NCBI RefSeq assembly: GCF_000767615.3
Contig: NZ_CP009553.3
Span: 930,001 to 994,000 of the forward strand
From: Pandoraea pnomenusa
Lineage (GTDB): Bacteria > Pseudomonadota > Gammaproteobacteria > Burkholderiales > Burkholderiaceae
Direction of reading: 5' to 3'
Length of the DNA stretch: 64,000 nucleotides
The number at the start of each line of letters is the position of its first letter. Within the stretch, counting starts at the first letter, position 1. Below the pieces are notes generated by a model that saw nothing but the letters and a program-made list of their open reading frames with translations, ran no database searches and was not told where the DNA came from. Shown one piece after another: positions 15,484 to 24,557 of this stretch. The translations under genes and the position numbers were made by a program.

Positions 15484-16703
15484 CAATACTGGACATTCGC
15501 AACGCACGCGCGCTCGACGGGACGCCGGTGGACGTGCGCGTCGAGGACGGACGGATCGCGGCCATCGGGGCATCGCTACCCCCGGTGTCGCCTCCGTCGG
15601 CTCCGTCGGCTTCGCCTCTGGCGGCAGATGGCGTCACGCGCATCGATGCGCGCGGCGCGTTGTTGCTGCCGGGGCTCGTGGAGTCGCACACGCATCTGGA
15701 CAAGACCGTGTGGGGGATGCCCTGGTACGTCAATGAATGCGGCTCGCGGCTCATCGACCGGATCGACAACGAGCGTCGCTGGCGTGCCGAGAGTGGCCAC
15801 GACGCGGGCGCGGCATCGCTGGCGCTCGGTCGCGCGTTTCTCGCCGCCGGCACCACGCGCCTGCGCACGCACGTCGACATCGACACCGATGCCGGTCTGC
15901 GCCATCTCGAAGGGGTGCTCGCCACGCGCGAGACACTGGCCGACACGCTCGACATGCAGATCGTGGCGTTTCCGCAGTCGGGCGTGCTCGATCGCGAGGG
16001 CACCGTGGCCTTGCTCGACGCGGCGCTTGCACGTGGCGCCGACGTGCTCGGCTGGCTCGATCCGTGCGCCATCGACCGCGATCCGAAAGCCTCGCTCGAC
16101 GCCATGTTCGCGCTCGCGGACAAACACGGATGTCCCATCGACATGCACCTGCATGAACCGGGCGAGATGGGCGTCTTCACATTCGAACTGATGCTCGAGC
16201 GCATTGCGGCGCTTGGCATGCAGGGCAGGGTGGTGGTCTCGCATGCGTTTTGTCTGGGGGAACTGGATACGGCGCGGGCCGATGCCATGCTGGCCCGGCT
16301 GGCGGATGCCGGTGTGGCACTGATCACCACGGCGCCACCGTCACGCGTCGTGCCGCCGCTCATGGCGTGCCGTCGCGCCGGGGTGCCGCTCGCGGGCGGC
16401 AACGACGGCATTCGCGACACCTGGACACCGTATGGCGTGCCCGACATGCTCGAGCGCGCCATGATGATCGGATTGCGTTACAACCTGCGACGCGACGACG
16501 AGCTCGAGATGGCGCTCGATTGCGTGACGCACCAGGGCGCGCGCACCTGCTGGTTCGACGACTACGGTCTGCACGTGGGCGCGCGAGCCGATCTGGTACT
16601 CGTCGACGCCGTCAATGCGGCGCAAGCCATCGTCACGCGCGCGCCGCGTCGCTGGGTAGTGGCCAACGGACGCGTCGTCGTCAGCGAGGGCGTTGCGGTA
16701 TGA
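15480..16703 (+). CDS. Amidohydrolase, cytosine-deaminase-like
   Basis: A 407-residue cytoplasmic metal-dependent hydrolase of the TIM-barrel amidohydrolase superfamily. Metal and catalytic motifs are in the expected order: SHTHLDK (His-x-His), MHLHEPGEMG, VVSHAFCLGELD and NDGIRDTWTPYG (catalytic Asp). The flanks form the small beta-sandwich (ARADLVLVDA). The spacing matches CodA/TrzF-type cyclic deaminases. A Pro/Ser-rich insert near residues 34-45 (PPVSPPSAPSASP) is odd. Encoded between a symporter and an efflux/uptake MFS, with ATGA overlaps on both sides, it likely acts on the imported compound. The exact substrate is unknown. Confidence 0.82.
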   Translation: MTILDIRNARALDGTPVDVRVEDGRIAAIGASLPPVSPPSAPSASPLAADGVTRIDARGALLLPGLVESHTHLDKTVWGMPWYVNECGSRLIDRIDNERRWRAESGHDAGAASLALGRAFLAAGTTRLRTHVDIDTDAGLRHLEGVLATRETLADTLDMQIVAFPQSGVLDREGTVALLDAALARGADVLGWLDPCAIDRDPKASLDAMFALADKHGCPIDMHLHEPGEMGVFTFELMLERIAALGMQGRVVVSHAFCLGELDTARADAMLARLADAGVALITTAPPSRVVPPLMACRRAGVPLAGGNDGIRDTWTPYGVPDMLERAMMIGLRYNLRRDDELEMALDCVTHQGARTCWFDDYGLHVGARADLVLVDAVNAAQAIVTRAPRRWVVANGRVVVSEGVAV

Positions 16704-17971
16704 CCCTCTGGCTGGCCATCGTCGCGGTGGGCCTCACGCTGCGCCCGACGCTCACGTCCATCAGTCCCTTGTTGCCGCAAATTCGCTCCGCCACGGGCAT
16801 GACCTATCCGGTGGCGGCGTTGCTGACGTCGCTGCCCGTGCTGGCCATGGGCGCGGGGGCGTTCGCGGCCGGCGGGCTGACGCGGCGTTTCGGCGAGCGT
16901 CGCGGCGTGCTGCTCGGCCTGGCGGCGCTGGCGCTTGCCTGTGGCGTGCGCTTCGTCGCCGACGATACCGTGACCATGATCGCCACCGCGCTTGCGTCGG
17001 GCGTTGGCATTGCCATCGTCCAGGCATTGCTGCCCGGCGTGGTCAAGGCGAACTATGGTGCCGCGCGCATGAGCGCGATGATGGGCTTGTATTCCGCCGC
17101 GCTCATGGGGGGCGGGGGACTCGGGGCGGCGCTCAGTCCCTGGGCGGCCTCCGGGGCCGGCGACTGGCGCATCGGACTCGGCATGTGGCTGCCGGTCGTG
17201 CTGGCGGCGGCGCTCGCGTGGTCGCGCGCGCCGTTGTCGGCGTCGCCGGCCACAGGCGGCGCGCGGGCCGCCATTGCCGTGGAATCGCGCCCCGCGAATG
17301 AAGCGGTCGGCGAGCGCGCGACGTCGTCTGCGGATGAAGCGCCGTCCATGTTGCACCTGCTGTGCAACCACCGGGCGTGGACGCTCGCCGTCTACTTCGG
17401 CCTCATCAACTGCACCTACACGACCATGGTGGCCTGGCTGCCGCCGTTCTACCAGCAGCATGGCATGAGCGCGACGCGAAGCGGCGCCCTGCTCGCGGGC
17501 CTGACCGCGTGCCAGGTCGTGGCCGCCCTCATGCTGCCGTGGCTCGCGCGCCGCAACGTCGACCGGCGCCGCTGGCTCACTCTGGCACTGGCGGCCACCC
17601 TGGCCGGACTCGCCGGTCTGGCCTGTGCGCCCGACCTCGCCCCGTGGGCATGGGTCGGCGGCATTGGCTTCGGCCTGGGGGGGACCTTCTCGCTGGGACT
17701 CGTGCTGGCCCTCGATCATCACACACAGCCGCGTCACGCCGCCGCGCTTGCGGCCTTCATGCAGGGCGTGGGTTTTTGCATCGCGGCAATTGCGCCGTTC
17801 GCGGCCGGTGCCGTGCTCGCCGCGACGGGCAGCTTCCTGCCGTCGTGGGCCGGACTCATCGTCGTCAACATGACGCTGATCGCGCTGACCTGGCGCTTCG
17901 ATCCGGCCGGCTACGCGGCGGCCCTCCGCCTGGCGCGTGATCGACGACAGGCGCGTCATCAGCGCGCGTGA
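16700..17971 (+). CDS. MFS transporter, CynX/NimT-like
   Basis: A 423-residue, 12-TM carrier. It starts MTLWLAIVAVGLTLRPTLTS and continues SISPLLPQIR, the signature of the CynX/NimT (cyanate/nitroimidazole) branch. The conserved loop reads AAGGLTRRFGERRGVLLG. A hydrophilic insert near residues 185-215 separates the two halves. Its ATG overlaps the amidohydrolase stop (ATGA); it is the last gene of the operon and may export the product or supply a second uptake route. Confidence 0.85.
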   Translation: MTLWLAIVAVGLTLRPTLTSISPLLPQIRSATGMTYPVAALLTSLPVLAMGAGAFAAGGLTRRFGERRGVLLGLAALALACGVRFVADDTVTMIATALASGVGIAIVQALLPGVVKANYGAARMSAMMGLYSAALMGGGGLGAALSPWAASGAGDWRIGLGMWLPVVLAAALAWSRAPLSASPATGGARAAIAVESRPANEAVGERATSSADEAPSMLHLLCNHRAWTLAVYFGLINCTYTTMVAWLPPFYQQHGMSATRSGALLAGLTACQVVAALMLPWLARRNVDRRRWLTLALAATLAGLAGLACAPDLAPWAWVGGIGFGLGGTFSLGLVLALDHHTQPRHAAALAAFMQGVGFCIAAIAPFAAGAVLAATGSFLPSWAGLIVVNMTLIALTWRFDPAGYAAALRLARDRRQARHQRA

Positions 17972-18189
17972 CGTGCGCGCCGGAGGGCTCATGCGTTGCG
18001 CACGCGAGACACGATTCGCCAATGCAAAATTCATGCGAATCCCTTCGCAATCCGCGCTAAGATGGCTCATCGTGTGATGTCGCAGCGGGACTTCGGCGCG
18101 AGACCGTCGTTGCCGGTCCGGTCGGTGCTCTCGGTCCGCAGGGCCCGATTGGCTGCGTATCTTCAGAGACCAGGCCAAAGGGAGAACGG

Positions 18190-19218
18190 ATGCTCGGAAT
18201 GTCGCGCGGGACCGTGGGACGATCGTTCGGGACGACACTCGTCACGGTCGGTGCCCGCAGCGTCGGCGCGGCCGCATTGATGCTTGGACTCGGCACGTTC
18301 TCCCCCCTCGTTCCGGCTGCTGACACCCTCTTGCCCGGGCGACCGGGCAATCCTGTCGTGCGACCCGCCGCGGCTTCCGCGCCTTCGGCGCCCGTTGCCG
18401 CCAGCGCGGCGCCGGCGGCCAAAGCCTCCCCTTCCACCGGCGTCGACCAGCGCGTGTTGCGCAGCGATGGCGCCTATGCCGAACTCCACGTCTTCCGTCC
18501 GCCGGCGGCCTGCAGCGGCGTGGCCGTGCTGAGCCCGGGGGCGGGTGACGACCGCGACGCGCTCGCGTGGCTCGGCCGGGCCCTGTCGCAATACGGGTGG
18601 CTCGCCGTGACCATGGCACACAAGGAAAGCGGGCGCGACTCCTTGCGCGAGCGGGTGCGAAACGGTGGATTGCGCGATGGCCTGCTCGCACTCACTACGG
18701 ACCCCGAAGCGTATGACGACCGGTTCGAAGATACCGGGGCAGCACTGCATTGGGCGCGAACGCAATGCCGTGCGGGGCCCTCCGTGCTGGTGGGGCATTC
18801 CATGGGGGCCGTCACTGTCATGATCGAGGCGGGGGCGAAGAACAAGCTCGGGCTCGACAGCGACGACCGCTTCGACGGCTACATCGCGTTGTCGCCCCAG
18901 GGCAGCGGGCCGATCTTTCCGGCGGGGGCCTGGCACGACGTCCACAAACCCGTGCTGCTCGTCACCGGCACGCGCGACGCGCCGCTCGACGGCAAATGGC
19001 AGACGCGCACCGAGCCCTTCGCCGATCTTCCTCCGGGGTGCCATTGGCAGGCTGTCGTCGACAACGCCACGCATTTCAACTTCGCCGGGTTCGGATACGG
19101 TCACGGCGACATCGAGGCCAAGGTGCTGCCTATCATCCAGCGCTTTCTCGACAATGTGCGCGCGCACCGATGCGCCGTGCCCACGCCGGCATCCGGCGTG
19201 AAATTCGAAGCCAAATAG
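18190..19218 (+). CDS. Exported alpha/beta hydrolase
   Basis: A 342-residue protein. A basic N-terminus and hydrophobic segment (SVGAAALMLGLGTFSPLVPA, then AD) look like a signal peptide with cleavage near residue 44. An Ala/Pro-rich linker follows, then an alpha/beta hydrolase core with nucleophile elbow VLVGHSMGAVT and a late His in DNATHFNFAGFGYGHGD. AGGGAG lies upstream of the ATG. It resembles dienelactone-hydrolase-like or chlorophyllase-like periplasmic esterases. The MATE pump follows 6 bp later, so the two are probably co-transcribed. The substrate is unknown. Confidence 0.78.
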   Translation: MLGMSRGTVGRSFGTTLVTVGARSVGAAALMLGLGTFSPLVPAADTLLPGRPGNPVVRPAAASAPSAPVAASAAPAAKASPSTGVDQRVLRSDGAYAELHVFRPPAACSGVAVLSPGAGDDRDALAWLGRALSQYGWLAVTMAHKESGRDSLRERVRNGGLRDGLLALTTDPEAYDDRFEDTGAALHWARTQCRAGPSVLVGHSMGAVTVMIEAGAKNKLGLDSDDRFDGYIALSPQGSGPIFPAGAWHDVHKPVLLVTGTRDAPLDGKWQTRTEPFADLPPGCHWQAVVDNATHFNFAGFGYGHGDIEAKVLPIIQRFLDNVRAHRCAVPTPASGVKFEAK

Positions 19219-19224
19219 CGCACC

Positions 19225-20754
19225 ATGGCCGAAAGGGATCTGACGCGCGGCCCCATCGGCAAGACGCTGTTCTGGTTCTCGCTGCCCGTGCTCGGCAGCA
19301 ATGTCCTGCAGTCGCTCAACGCGTCGATCAACGCCATGTGGATCGGGCATTACCTGGGCGAGTCCGCGCTGACCGCGGCGTCGAACGCCAACATCCTGCT
19401 GTTCTTCCTGCTGGGCGTGGTGTTCGGCATCAGCATGGCCAATACCATCCTCATCGGCCAGTCCATCGGCGCCAAGAATCGCGAGCTCACCCAGCGAATC
19501 GTCGGCACCAGCGCCACCTTCTTCGTACTGGTCTCCGTGGCTGTGGCCCTGATCGGCTACTGCTTTACGCCCGAACTGCTGCACATGCTCGGCACGCCGG
19601 GCGACGCGCGCGACTTCGCCGTCGCTTACCTGCGCATCATCTTCGTGGCCTTGCCGGTCATGTACTTCTACAACTTCGTCATGATGGCGTTACGGGGGGC
19701 GGGCGATGCGCGCACGCCGTTCCGGTTCATGCTGCTTTCGGCCGGCCTCGACGTCGCGCTCAATCCGTTGTTCATCTTCGGGTGGGGACCGGTCCCGCCA
19801 TTCGGCATCGCGGGCTCGGCGGGCGCGACCCTCGTGGCGCAGAGCGTGAGTCTCGCGGCGCTCCTGTACACCCTCTATCGCCGGCGCGATCCCTTGTGGC
19901 TGCAGCGCAAGGACTGGAAATACCTTCGCATCGATCCGGGGTTGCTCAGGCTCATCGTCGTCAAGGGCTTGCCGATGGGGTTGCAGATGGTTGTGATCTC
20001 GTCGTCGGCCATGGTCATGATGGGATTCGTCAATGGGTACGGATCGCAGACCACGGCAGCGTACGGTGTTGCTTCCCAGTTGTGGACCTACGTGCAGATG
20101 CCGGCGCTGGCCATCGGTGCGGGTGTGTCATCCATGACCGCGCAGAACGTGGGGGCGGGGTTGTGGAATCGCGTCTCGCGCATCGGCCGGGTCGGCGTGG
20201 GTCTCAACTTCGTCATGACCGGCGCGCTCGTCATTGCCATCCTCGTGTTCAATCGCCAGTTCATCAACGCCTTTCTGCCGGGCGACGGCTATGCCATCTC
20301 CGTTGCGCAGCACATCAACACCGTAGTGGCGTGGTCGTTCGTGCTGTTCGGCGTGACCATCGTGCTGTTCGGTGTCGTGCGTGCGACGGGCGCGGTGGCG
20401 GCGCCGCTCGTCATCCTGTTCGTCTCGCAGTGGATCATCCGGTTGCCGTTTGCGTGGCAGATGCAGAAACACTGGGGGGCGGAGGCGATCTGGTGGAGTT
20501 TCCCGCTGGGCTTCGCGGTCTCGCTCGTCATGGCGCTCGCCTACTACAAGTGGGGCCGGTGGCGGGGCATGCGGATGCTGCCCGGTGGCGCGAGGCCGGC
20601 CGTGGCGCCGGTCAAGGATGCCGTGAGTGCCCCGGCGGGGCCGTCGCCGGCGCCCGTCGCGTCGCCTTCGCCGGGCGAGTCGCTGACTGGCGATCCTCGC
20701 CGTCCCTTCGATTCACGCGAAGCGCCGGGCGAATCCACCGAAACGCGTCCCTGA
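19225..20754 (+). CDS. MATE family multidrug efflux transporter
   Basis: A 509-residue protein with 12 predicted TM helices in two related halves. The opening (RDLTRGPIGKTLFWFSLPVL, then LQSLNASINAMWIG) and the mid-protein start of the second bundle (GLPMGLQMVVISSSAMVMMG) are MATE-typical. MATE pumps export cationic or hydrophobic drugs with H+ or Na+. A 50-residue Pro/Ala/Ser-rich hydrophilic tail at the C-terminus exceeds the family norm of about 450-470 residues. It is 6 bp downstream of the hydrolase gene and only 11 bp from the convergent LysR stop. Confidence 0.9.
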   Translation: MAERDLTRGPIGKTLFWFSLPVLGSNVLQSLNASINAMWIGHYLGESALTAASNANILLFFLLGVVFGISMANTILIGQSIGAKNRELTQRIVGTSATFFVLVSVAVALIGYCFTPELLHMLGTPGDARDFAVAYLRIIFVALPVMYFYNFVMMALRGAGDARTPFRFMLLSAGLDVALNPLFIFGWGPVPPFGIAGSAGATLVAQSVSLAALLYTLYRRRDPLWLQRKDWKYLRIDPGLLRLIVVKGLPMGLQMVVISSSAMVMMGFVNGYGSQTTAAYGVASQLWTYVQMPALAIGAGVSSMTAQNVGAGLWNRVSRIGRVGVGLNFVMTGALVIAILVFNRQFINAFLPGDGYAISVAQHINTVVAWSFVLFGVTIVLFGVVRATGAVAAPLVILFVSQWIIRLPFAWQMQKHWGAEAIWWSFPLGFAVSLVMALAYYKWGRWRGMRMLPGGARPAVAPVKDAVSAPAGPSPAPVASPSPGESLTGDPRRPFDSREAPGESTETRP

Positions 20755-20765
20755 CAGGAGGGGCA

Positions 20766-21662
20766 TCAGCGAGCGTTGGCAGTCCATCGGGCGGCTGACG
20801 CGGCCAATTCCGTGCGTAGCCATTCCACCAGCGCGGCGCTTGCCGGGTGGGATGCCGGGGGCGTACGCGACAGGGCGACATAGGTCGAACCATCGCGAAC
20901 GAAGCCGTGGGGGGCGACGAGGCGCCCGGCTTCCAGTTCATCGCACACCATGTACACCGAGCCGATCGCTGCGCCGAGACCGGCGCCGGCGGCTTGCAGA
21001 CTCAGATAAAAGTGTTCGAACGGTGGAGCGCCGGGTTGGCTGGGTGGGGCGGGTCGATTGGCGTTGCGCATGGCGCGGTGCCAGTCTTGCCAGGCGAGGG
21101 GGCGGGTGCGGGTATTGAGTTGTGGTGGATGAGGTGACGCGAACGAGGCGGGCAGGCCGACTGGGCCGATCCATTCCTCGGCCAGGGGTTCGGCGACCAG
21201 TGCGTGACTCCAGAAAAAGTCATTGCGGCGGATGGCGATGTCCACGCCGGCGGTGTCGAGGTTGAGTGGTCCGCCGGCGGAATGCAGGTGGAGGGCGATG
21301 TCCGGGTGGAGTTGGGAGAAGGCGCCGAGGCGGGGGATGAGCCAGCGCATGGCGAGGGTGGGTTCGCAGGAGACGACGAGAGTGTGAGAGGTGGGGGAGG
21401 GTTGGAGGTTGGAGAGGGTGGTGGCGAGTTGATCGAACATTTGCCGGGTGGTGGCGTGGAGGCGTTCGCCGGCGGGGGTGAGGAAGACGGCGCGGTTGCG
21501 TCGTTCGAAGAGGGGGATGCCGAGGGCGACTTCGAGCGAACGGATTTGGCGGCTGACTGCGCCGTGGGTGACGAAGAGGCGTTCGGCGGCGCGGGCGAAG
21601 CTGAGTTCGCTGGCGGCGACGTCGAAGACGCGGAGCGCATTGAGGGGAATGGAGTGATGCAT
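20766..21662 (-). CDS. LysR-family regulator, GcvA-like
   Basis: A 298-residue LysR regulator. The winged helix reads IPLNALRVFDVAASELSFAR, AERLFVTHGAVSRQIRSLE and LGIPLFERRNRAVFLT, the GcvA/AmpR pattern. The effector domain follows. It is divergent from the LysE exporter at 21942, the common layout in which the regulator controls its exporter. Codon choice is unusual in this stretch: the plus strand is strikingly G/T-rich and C-poor, so the coding strand is C-rich with many Pro/Ser-type triplets in other frames. Confidence 0.88.
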   Translation of the reverse strand: MHHSIPLNALRVFDVAASELSFARAAERLFVTHGAVSRQIRSLEVALGIPLFERRNRAVFLTPAGERLHATTRQMFDQLATTLSNLQPSPTSHTLVVSCEPTLAMRWLIPRLGAFSQLHPDIALHLHSAGGPLNLDTAGVDIAIRRNDFFWSHALVAEPLAEEWIGPVGLPASFASPHPPQLNTRTRPLAWQDWHRAMRNANRPAPPSQPGAPPFEHFYLSLQAAGAGLGAAIGSVYMVCDELEAGRLVAPHGFVRDGSTYVALSRTPPASHPASAALVEWLRTELAASAARWTANAR

Positions 21663-21872
21663 ACGTGAAAAAATATCACGAATAGCGGCGAAAAATCATC
21701 GCTTTTGGGTGATGAGAAAGGGGCAGAAAATACAAACATCGCGGACAAAAGGAGGGGAAGGGGTGGGGAAAGAAAGATGAGTCAAAGGGTGCGAAGAGCG
21801 GCGGATCGGGGGCCTGTTCCGAACCGAGTTGGGTCAATGTTTGAGGGGCGGAATAGGTCCCCGGTCCGCTGC

Positions 21873-21911
21873 GGGGGGAGGGATGGGGAGTGGGGTGGGG
21901 AGTGGGGTGGG
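21873..21911 (+). other. G-quadruplex-prone tract
   Basis: Seven runs of three to six G separated by one to three bases lie in the divergent spacer between the LysR and LysE-type genes (21663-21941), 31 bp before the exporter ATG. The spacer has no clear sigma-70 boxes, but purine-rich runs recur throughout. Confidence 0.7.
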
Positions 21912-21941
21912 AGTAAAAGAGAGAAAGGGTGAGAAAAAATC

Positions 21942-22619
21942 ATGCAAGAGTTAGTGGCGGTGATGACGATCACGGTGTTGGCGGTGATCAGTCCGGGGGC
22001 GGATTTCGCGATGGTGACGCGATCGAGCTGGCGGGATGGTCGGCGGGCGGGGATGTGGGTGGCGGTGGGGATTGCGGCGGGCGTGCAGGTGCATGTGTTT
22101 TACACGTTGGTGGGGGTGGGGATATTGATCGCGCGGGTGCCGTGGATGTTTGGGGTGATCAAGTGGGTGGGGGCGGCGTACCTGGTGTACATCGGTTGGC
22201 GGACCTTGCGGGATCGGTCGCTGGTGGTTGATGTGGTGCGGGAGGGCGAGTCGACGGGGGGCGTGGTATCGGGTGGGGGATTGCAGCGCGCGGACTGCGG
22301 AGGTGGACGCCGGTTTCGGGGGAGGGCGATGGTGGCGGTGCGCACGGGGTTTTTCACGAACGTGTTGAATCCGAAGACCACGTTGTTTGTGGTGAGTACG
22401 TTCACGCAGGTTATCCATCCCGGGGCGGGTTGGGGGCTGGGGTTGGCGTATGGGGTGTTCATGTCGCTGGCGCATTGGGCATGGTTCAGTCTGGTCGCGT
22501 TGGGCTTTTCGGCGGGATGGATGCGGGCGGCGATGGTGCGTCGCCAGCGGGCGGTTCGCCGGACCATTGGTGGGGCGCTCATGGCGTTGGGGGGATTGCT
22601 GGCCGTGGCCAGTCGCTGA
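21942..22619 (+). CDS. LysE family amino-acid exporter
   Basis: A 225-residue, six-TM exporter. The start MQELVAVMTITVLAVISPGA, then DFAMVTRSSWRDGRRAG, is the LysE/RhtB signature (P-G-A/P-x-x-x-x-V), and TGFFTNVLNPKTTLFVVSTF is the second signature. These proteins export lysine, arginine, threonine, homoserine or related compounds. The charged loop near residues 85-115 is longer and glycine-rich (GESTGGVVSGGG). Codon usage is G/T-heavy (GTG, GCG, GGG), unlike the GTC/GCC-rich genes around it. Confidence 0.87.
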   Translation: MQELVAVMTITVLAVISPGADFAMVTRSSWRDGRRAGMWVAVGIAAGVQVHVFYTLVGVGILIARVPWMFGVIKWVGAAYLVYIGWRTLRDRSLVVDVVREGESTGGVVSGGGLQRADCGGGRRFRGRAMVAVRTGFFTNVLNPKTTLFVVSTFTQVIHPGAGWGLGLAYGVFMSLAHWAWFSLVALGFSAGWMRAAMVRRQRAVRRTIGGALMALGGLLAVASR

Positions 22620-23003
22620 AGCAGGGGGCGGCGCAGGGAGCGACGAAAAATGCGGGTCCGGCCGATGCATGACACTCACGTTATAACGTCATGATAATTT
22701 GGTGGTAATTATCCGAATCGCTCCGGAATGCTGCAGGAATGACGCGAAAATGGCGGTTGAATGGCGGGAATCCGGCAAAAAGGAAAAGAAATCCTTTCGA
22801 AATGTCCGTTAGTCACAAATAGTCACAAATTTATGACCGCCGTGAAGTGCCGTCATAGCTGACGATCGGGGTAATGTGAGTGCCTGCTTCGAAGGTTTTG
22901 CCGATGCGCCTTTAGTCAATCGGGAAATGAACGGGTAAAATTGCGCGTTCGGCGCACGCTGGCTGCGGTCAGCACGCGCATTACATGCCACTCCTCACTG
23001 CCG
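22620..23003. promoter_or_regulatory. opgG upstream region with palindrome and tandem 10-mer
   Basis: This 384-bp spacer is distinctly AT-rich. It holds the perfect 12-bp palindrome ACGTTATAACGT (22678-22689) and two tandem copies of agtcacaaat (22811-22830). They are likely regulatory sites for the osmoregulated glucan operon downstream; no consensus promoter stands out. Confidence 0.5.
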
Positions 23004-24557
23004 ATGGAATTCCTGTCCACCGCGAGTTTCCGCGTGATATCCCGCCGTGTCCTGCGCCTGGCGCTTGCCGGCGCGCTCGGCATTTGCGCGTTGTGCTCCG
23101 GCGCCGCCCATGCCTTCTCGTTCGACGACGTCGCCAAACAGGCGCGCACGCTGGCGAACAATCGGTACAAGCCCAAGGATCCGAACCTCCCCAAGGAGCT
23201 TCAGAACCTCTCGTACGACCGGTACCGCAACATCCGCTTCAAGCCTGAAAAGGCACTTTGGCGCGCGCAGAAACTGCCGTTCGAGTTGATGTTCTTCCAC
23301 GAAGGCTCGTACTACGACCGGCCGGTCAAGATCAACGAAGTGGTCGGCAACGCCGTGCGCGAAGTGCGCTACAGCCCCGACATGTTCGAGTTCGGCGCGC
23401 TCAAGGTCGACCCGAAGCAGCTCAAGGGTCTCGGCTTTGCGGGCTTTCGCATTCACTACCCGGTCAACGCACCCAAATACAAGGACGAAGTGATGGTGTT
23501 CCTCGGCGCGAGCTACTTCCGCGCGCTGGGCAAGAACCAGACCTACGGCCTGTCGGCACGTGGCCTCGCGCTCGACACCGCGCTGAACTCCGGCGAGGAG
23601 TTTCCGCGGTTCACCGAATTCTGGATCCAGCGGCCCGCGCCGGGCGCCAAGGAACTGACCATCTACGCGCTGCTCGATTCGCCGCGCGCCAGTGGCGCCT
23701 ATCGCTTCACGCTGCGACCCGGCGTCGACACCACCGTCGACGTCAAGGCCGAACTGTTCCTGCGCGAGAACGTCACCAAGCTCGGCATTGCGCCGCTCAC
23801 CAGCATGTTCTTCTTCGGCGAGAACCAACCGGCCGCCGTGCCCGACTATCGCCCCGAAGTGCACGACTCCGACGGCCTGTCCATCCAGTCCGGCACCGGC
23901 GAATGGATCTGGCGTCCCCTCGTCAATCCCAAGCGCCTGCTGGTCTCCTCGTTCGCCTTGTCCAACCCGGCGGGGTTCGGGCTCATGCAGCGCGATCGCG
24001 ACTTCAGCGACTACCAGGACCTCGAGGACCACTACGAGTCGCGTCCGAGCGCCTGGGTCGAACCCAAGGGCAAGTGGGGACAAGGCCGCGTCGAACTCGT
24101 GCAGATTCCCACGCCGGACGAAACCAACGACAACATCGTGGCGTACTGGGTACCCGATGCGCCGCCCAAGCCCAAACAGCCGTATTCGCTCGAATACCGA
24201 CTGTCGTGGCAAAAGGATAACGACAAGCGCCCGCCGATGGCGTGGGTGTCGCAAAGCCGTCGCGGCCATGGCTACCGGGGAAAACCAGACGACAGTCTGC
24301 TGTTCGCGCTCGATTTCGAAGGCCCGGCGCTCAAGAAACTGCCGGAAGACGCCAAGGTCGAAGGGAATGTGTCCATCGACGGCAATGGCAAGATCCTCGA
24401 AGTGCAGACGCAGCGCAATGACGTCACGGGAGGTTATCGCGTCATGCTGCGCATGCGCCGCCTCGATTCCGAGAAACCCGTCGAAATGCGCGCCTACCTG
24501 CGCAACGGCAGCAATACCCTATCCGAAACGTGGAGCTACCTGTTACCCCCCGAGTGA
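23004..24557 (+). CDS. opgG: Periplasmic glucan biosynthesis protein OpgG (MdoG)
   Basis: A 517-residue periplasmic protein of osmoregulated periplasmic glucan synthesis. OpgG is needed for backbone export/branching. The start [11 protein letters not shown] precedes a signal peptide ([20 protein letters not shown], cleaved after AHA), and the mature protein opens [12 protein letters not shown] like other OpgG proteins. The core has [20 protein letters not shown] and a C-terminal Ig-like domain. The frame is open to 22941, so the start is uncertain. Its stop overlaps the likely opgH start, forming the usual opgGH operon. Confidence 0.93.
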   Translation: MEFLSTASFRVISRRVLRLALAGALGICALCSGAAHAFSFDDVAKQARTLANNRYKPKDPNLPKELQNLSYDRYRNIRFKPEKALWRAQKLPFELMFFHEGSYYDRPVKINEVVGNAVREVRYSPDMFEFGALKVDPKQLKGLGFAGFRIHYPVNAPKYKDEVMVFLGASYFRALGKNQTYGLSARGLALDTALNSGEEFPRFTEFWIQRPAPGAKELTIYALLDSPRASGAYRFTLRPGVDTTVDVKAELFLRENVTKLGIAPLTSMFFFGENQPAAVPDYRPEVHDSDGLSIQSGTGEWIWRPLVNPKRLLVSSFALSNPAGFGLMQRDRDFSDYQDLEDHYESRPSAWVEPKGKWGQGRVELVQIPTPDETNDNIVAYWVPDAPPKPKQPYSLEYRLSWQKDNDKRPPMAWVSQSRRGHGYRGKPDDSLLFALDFEGPALKKLPEDAKVEGNVSIDGNGKILEVQTQRNDVTGGYRVMLRMRRLDSEKPVEMRAYLRNGSNTLSETWSYLLPPE

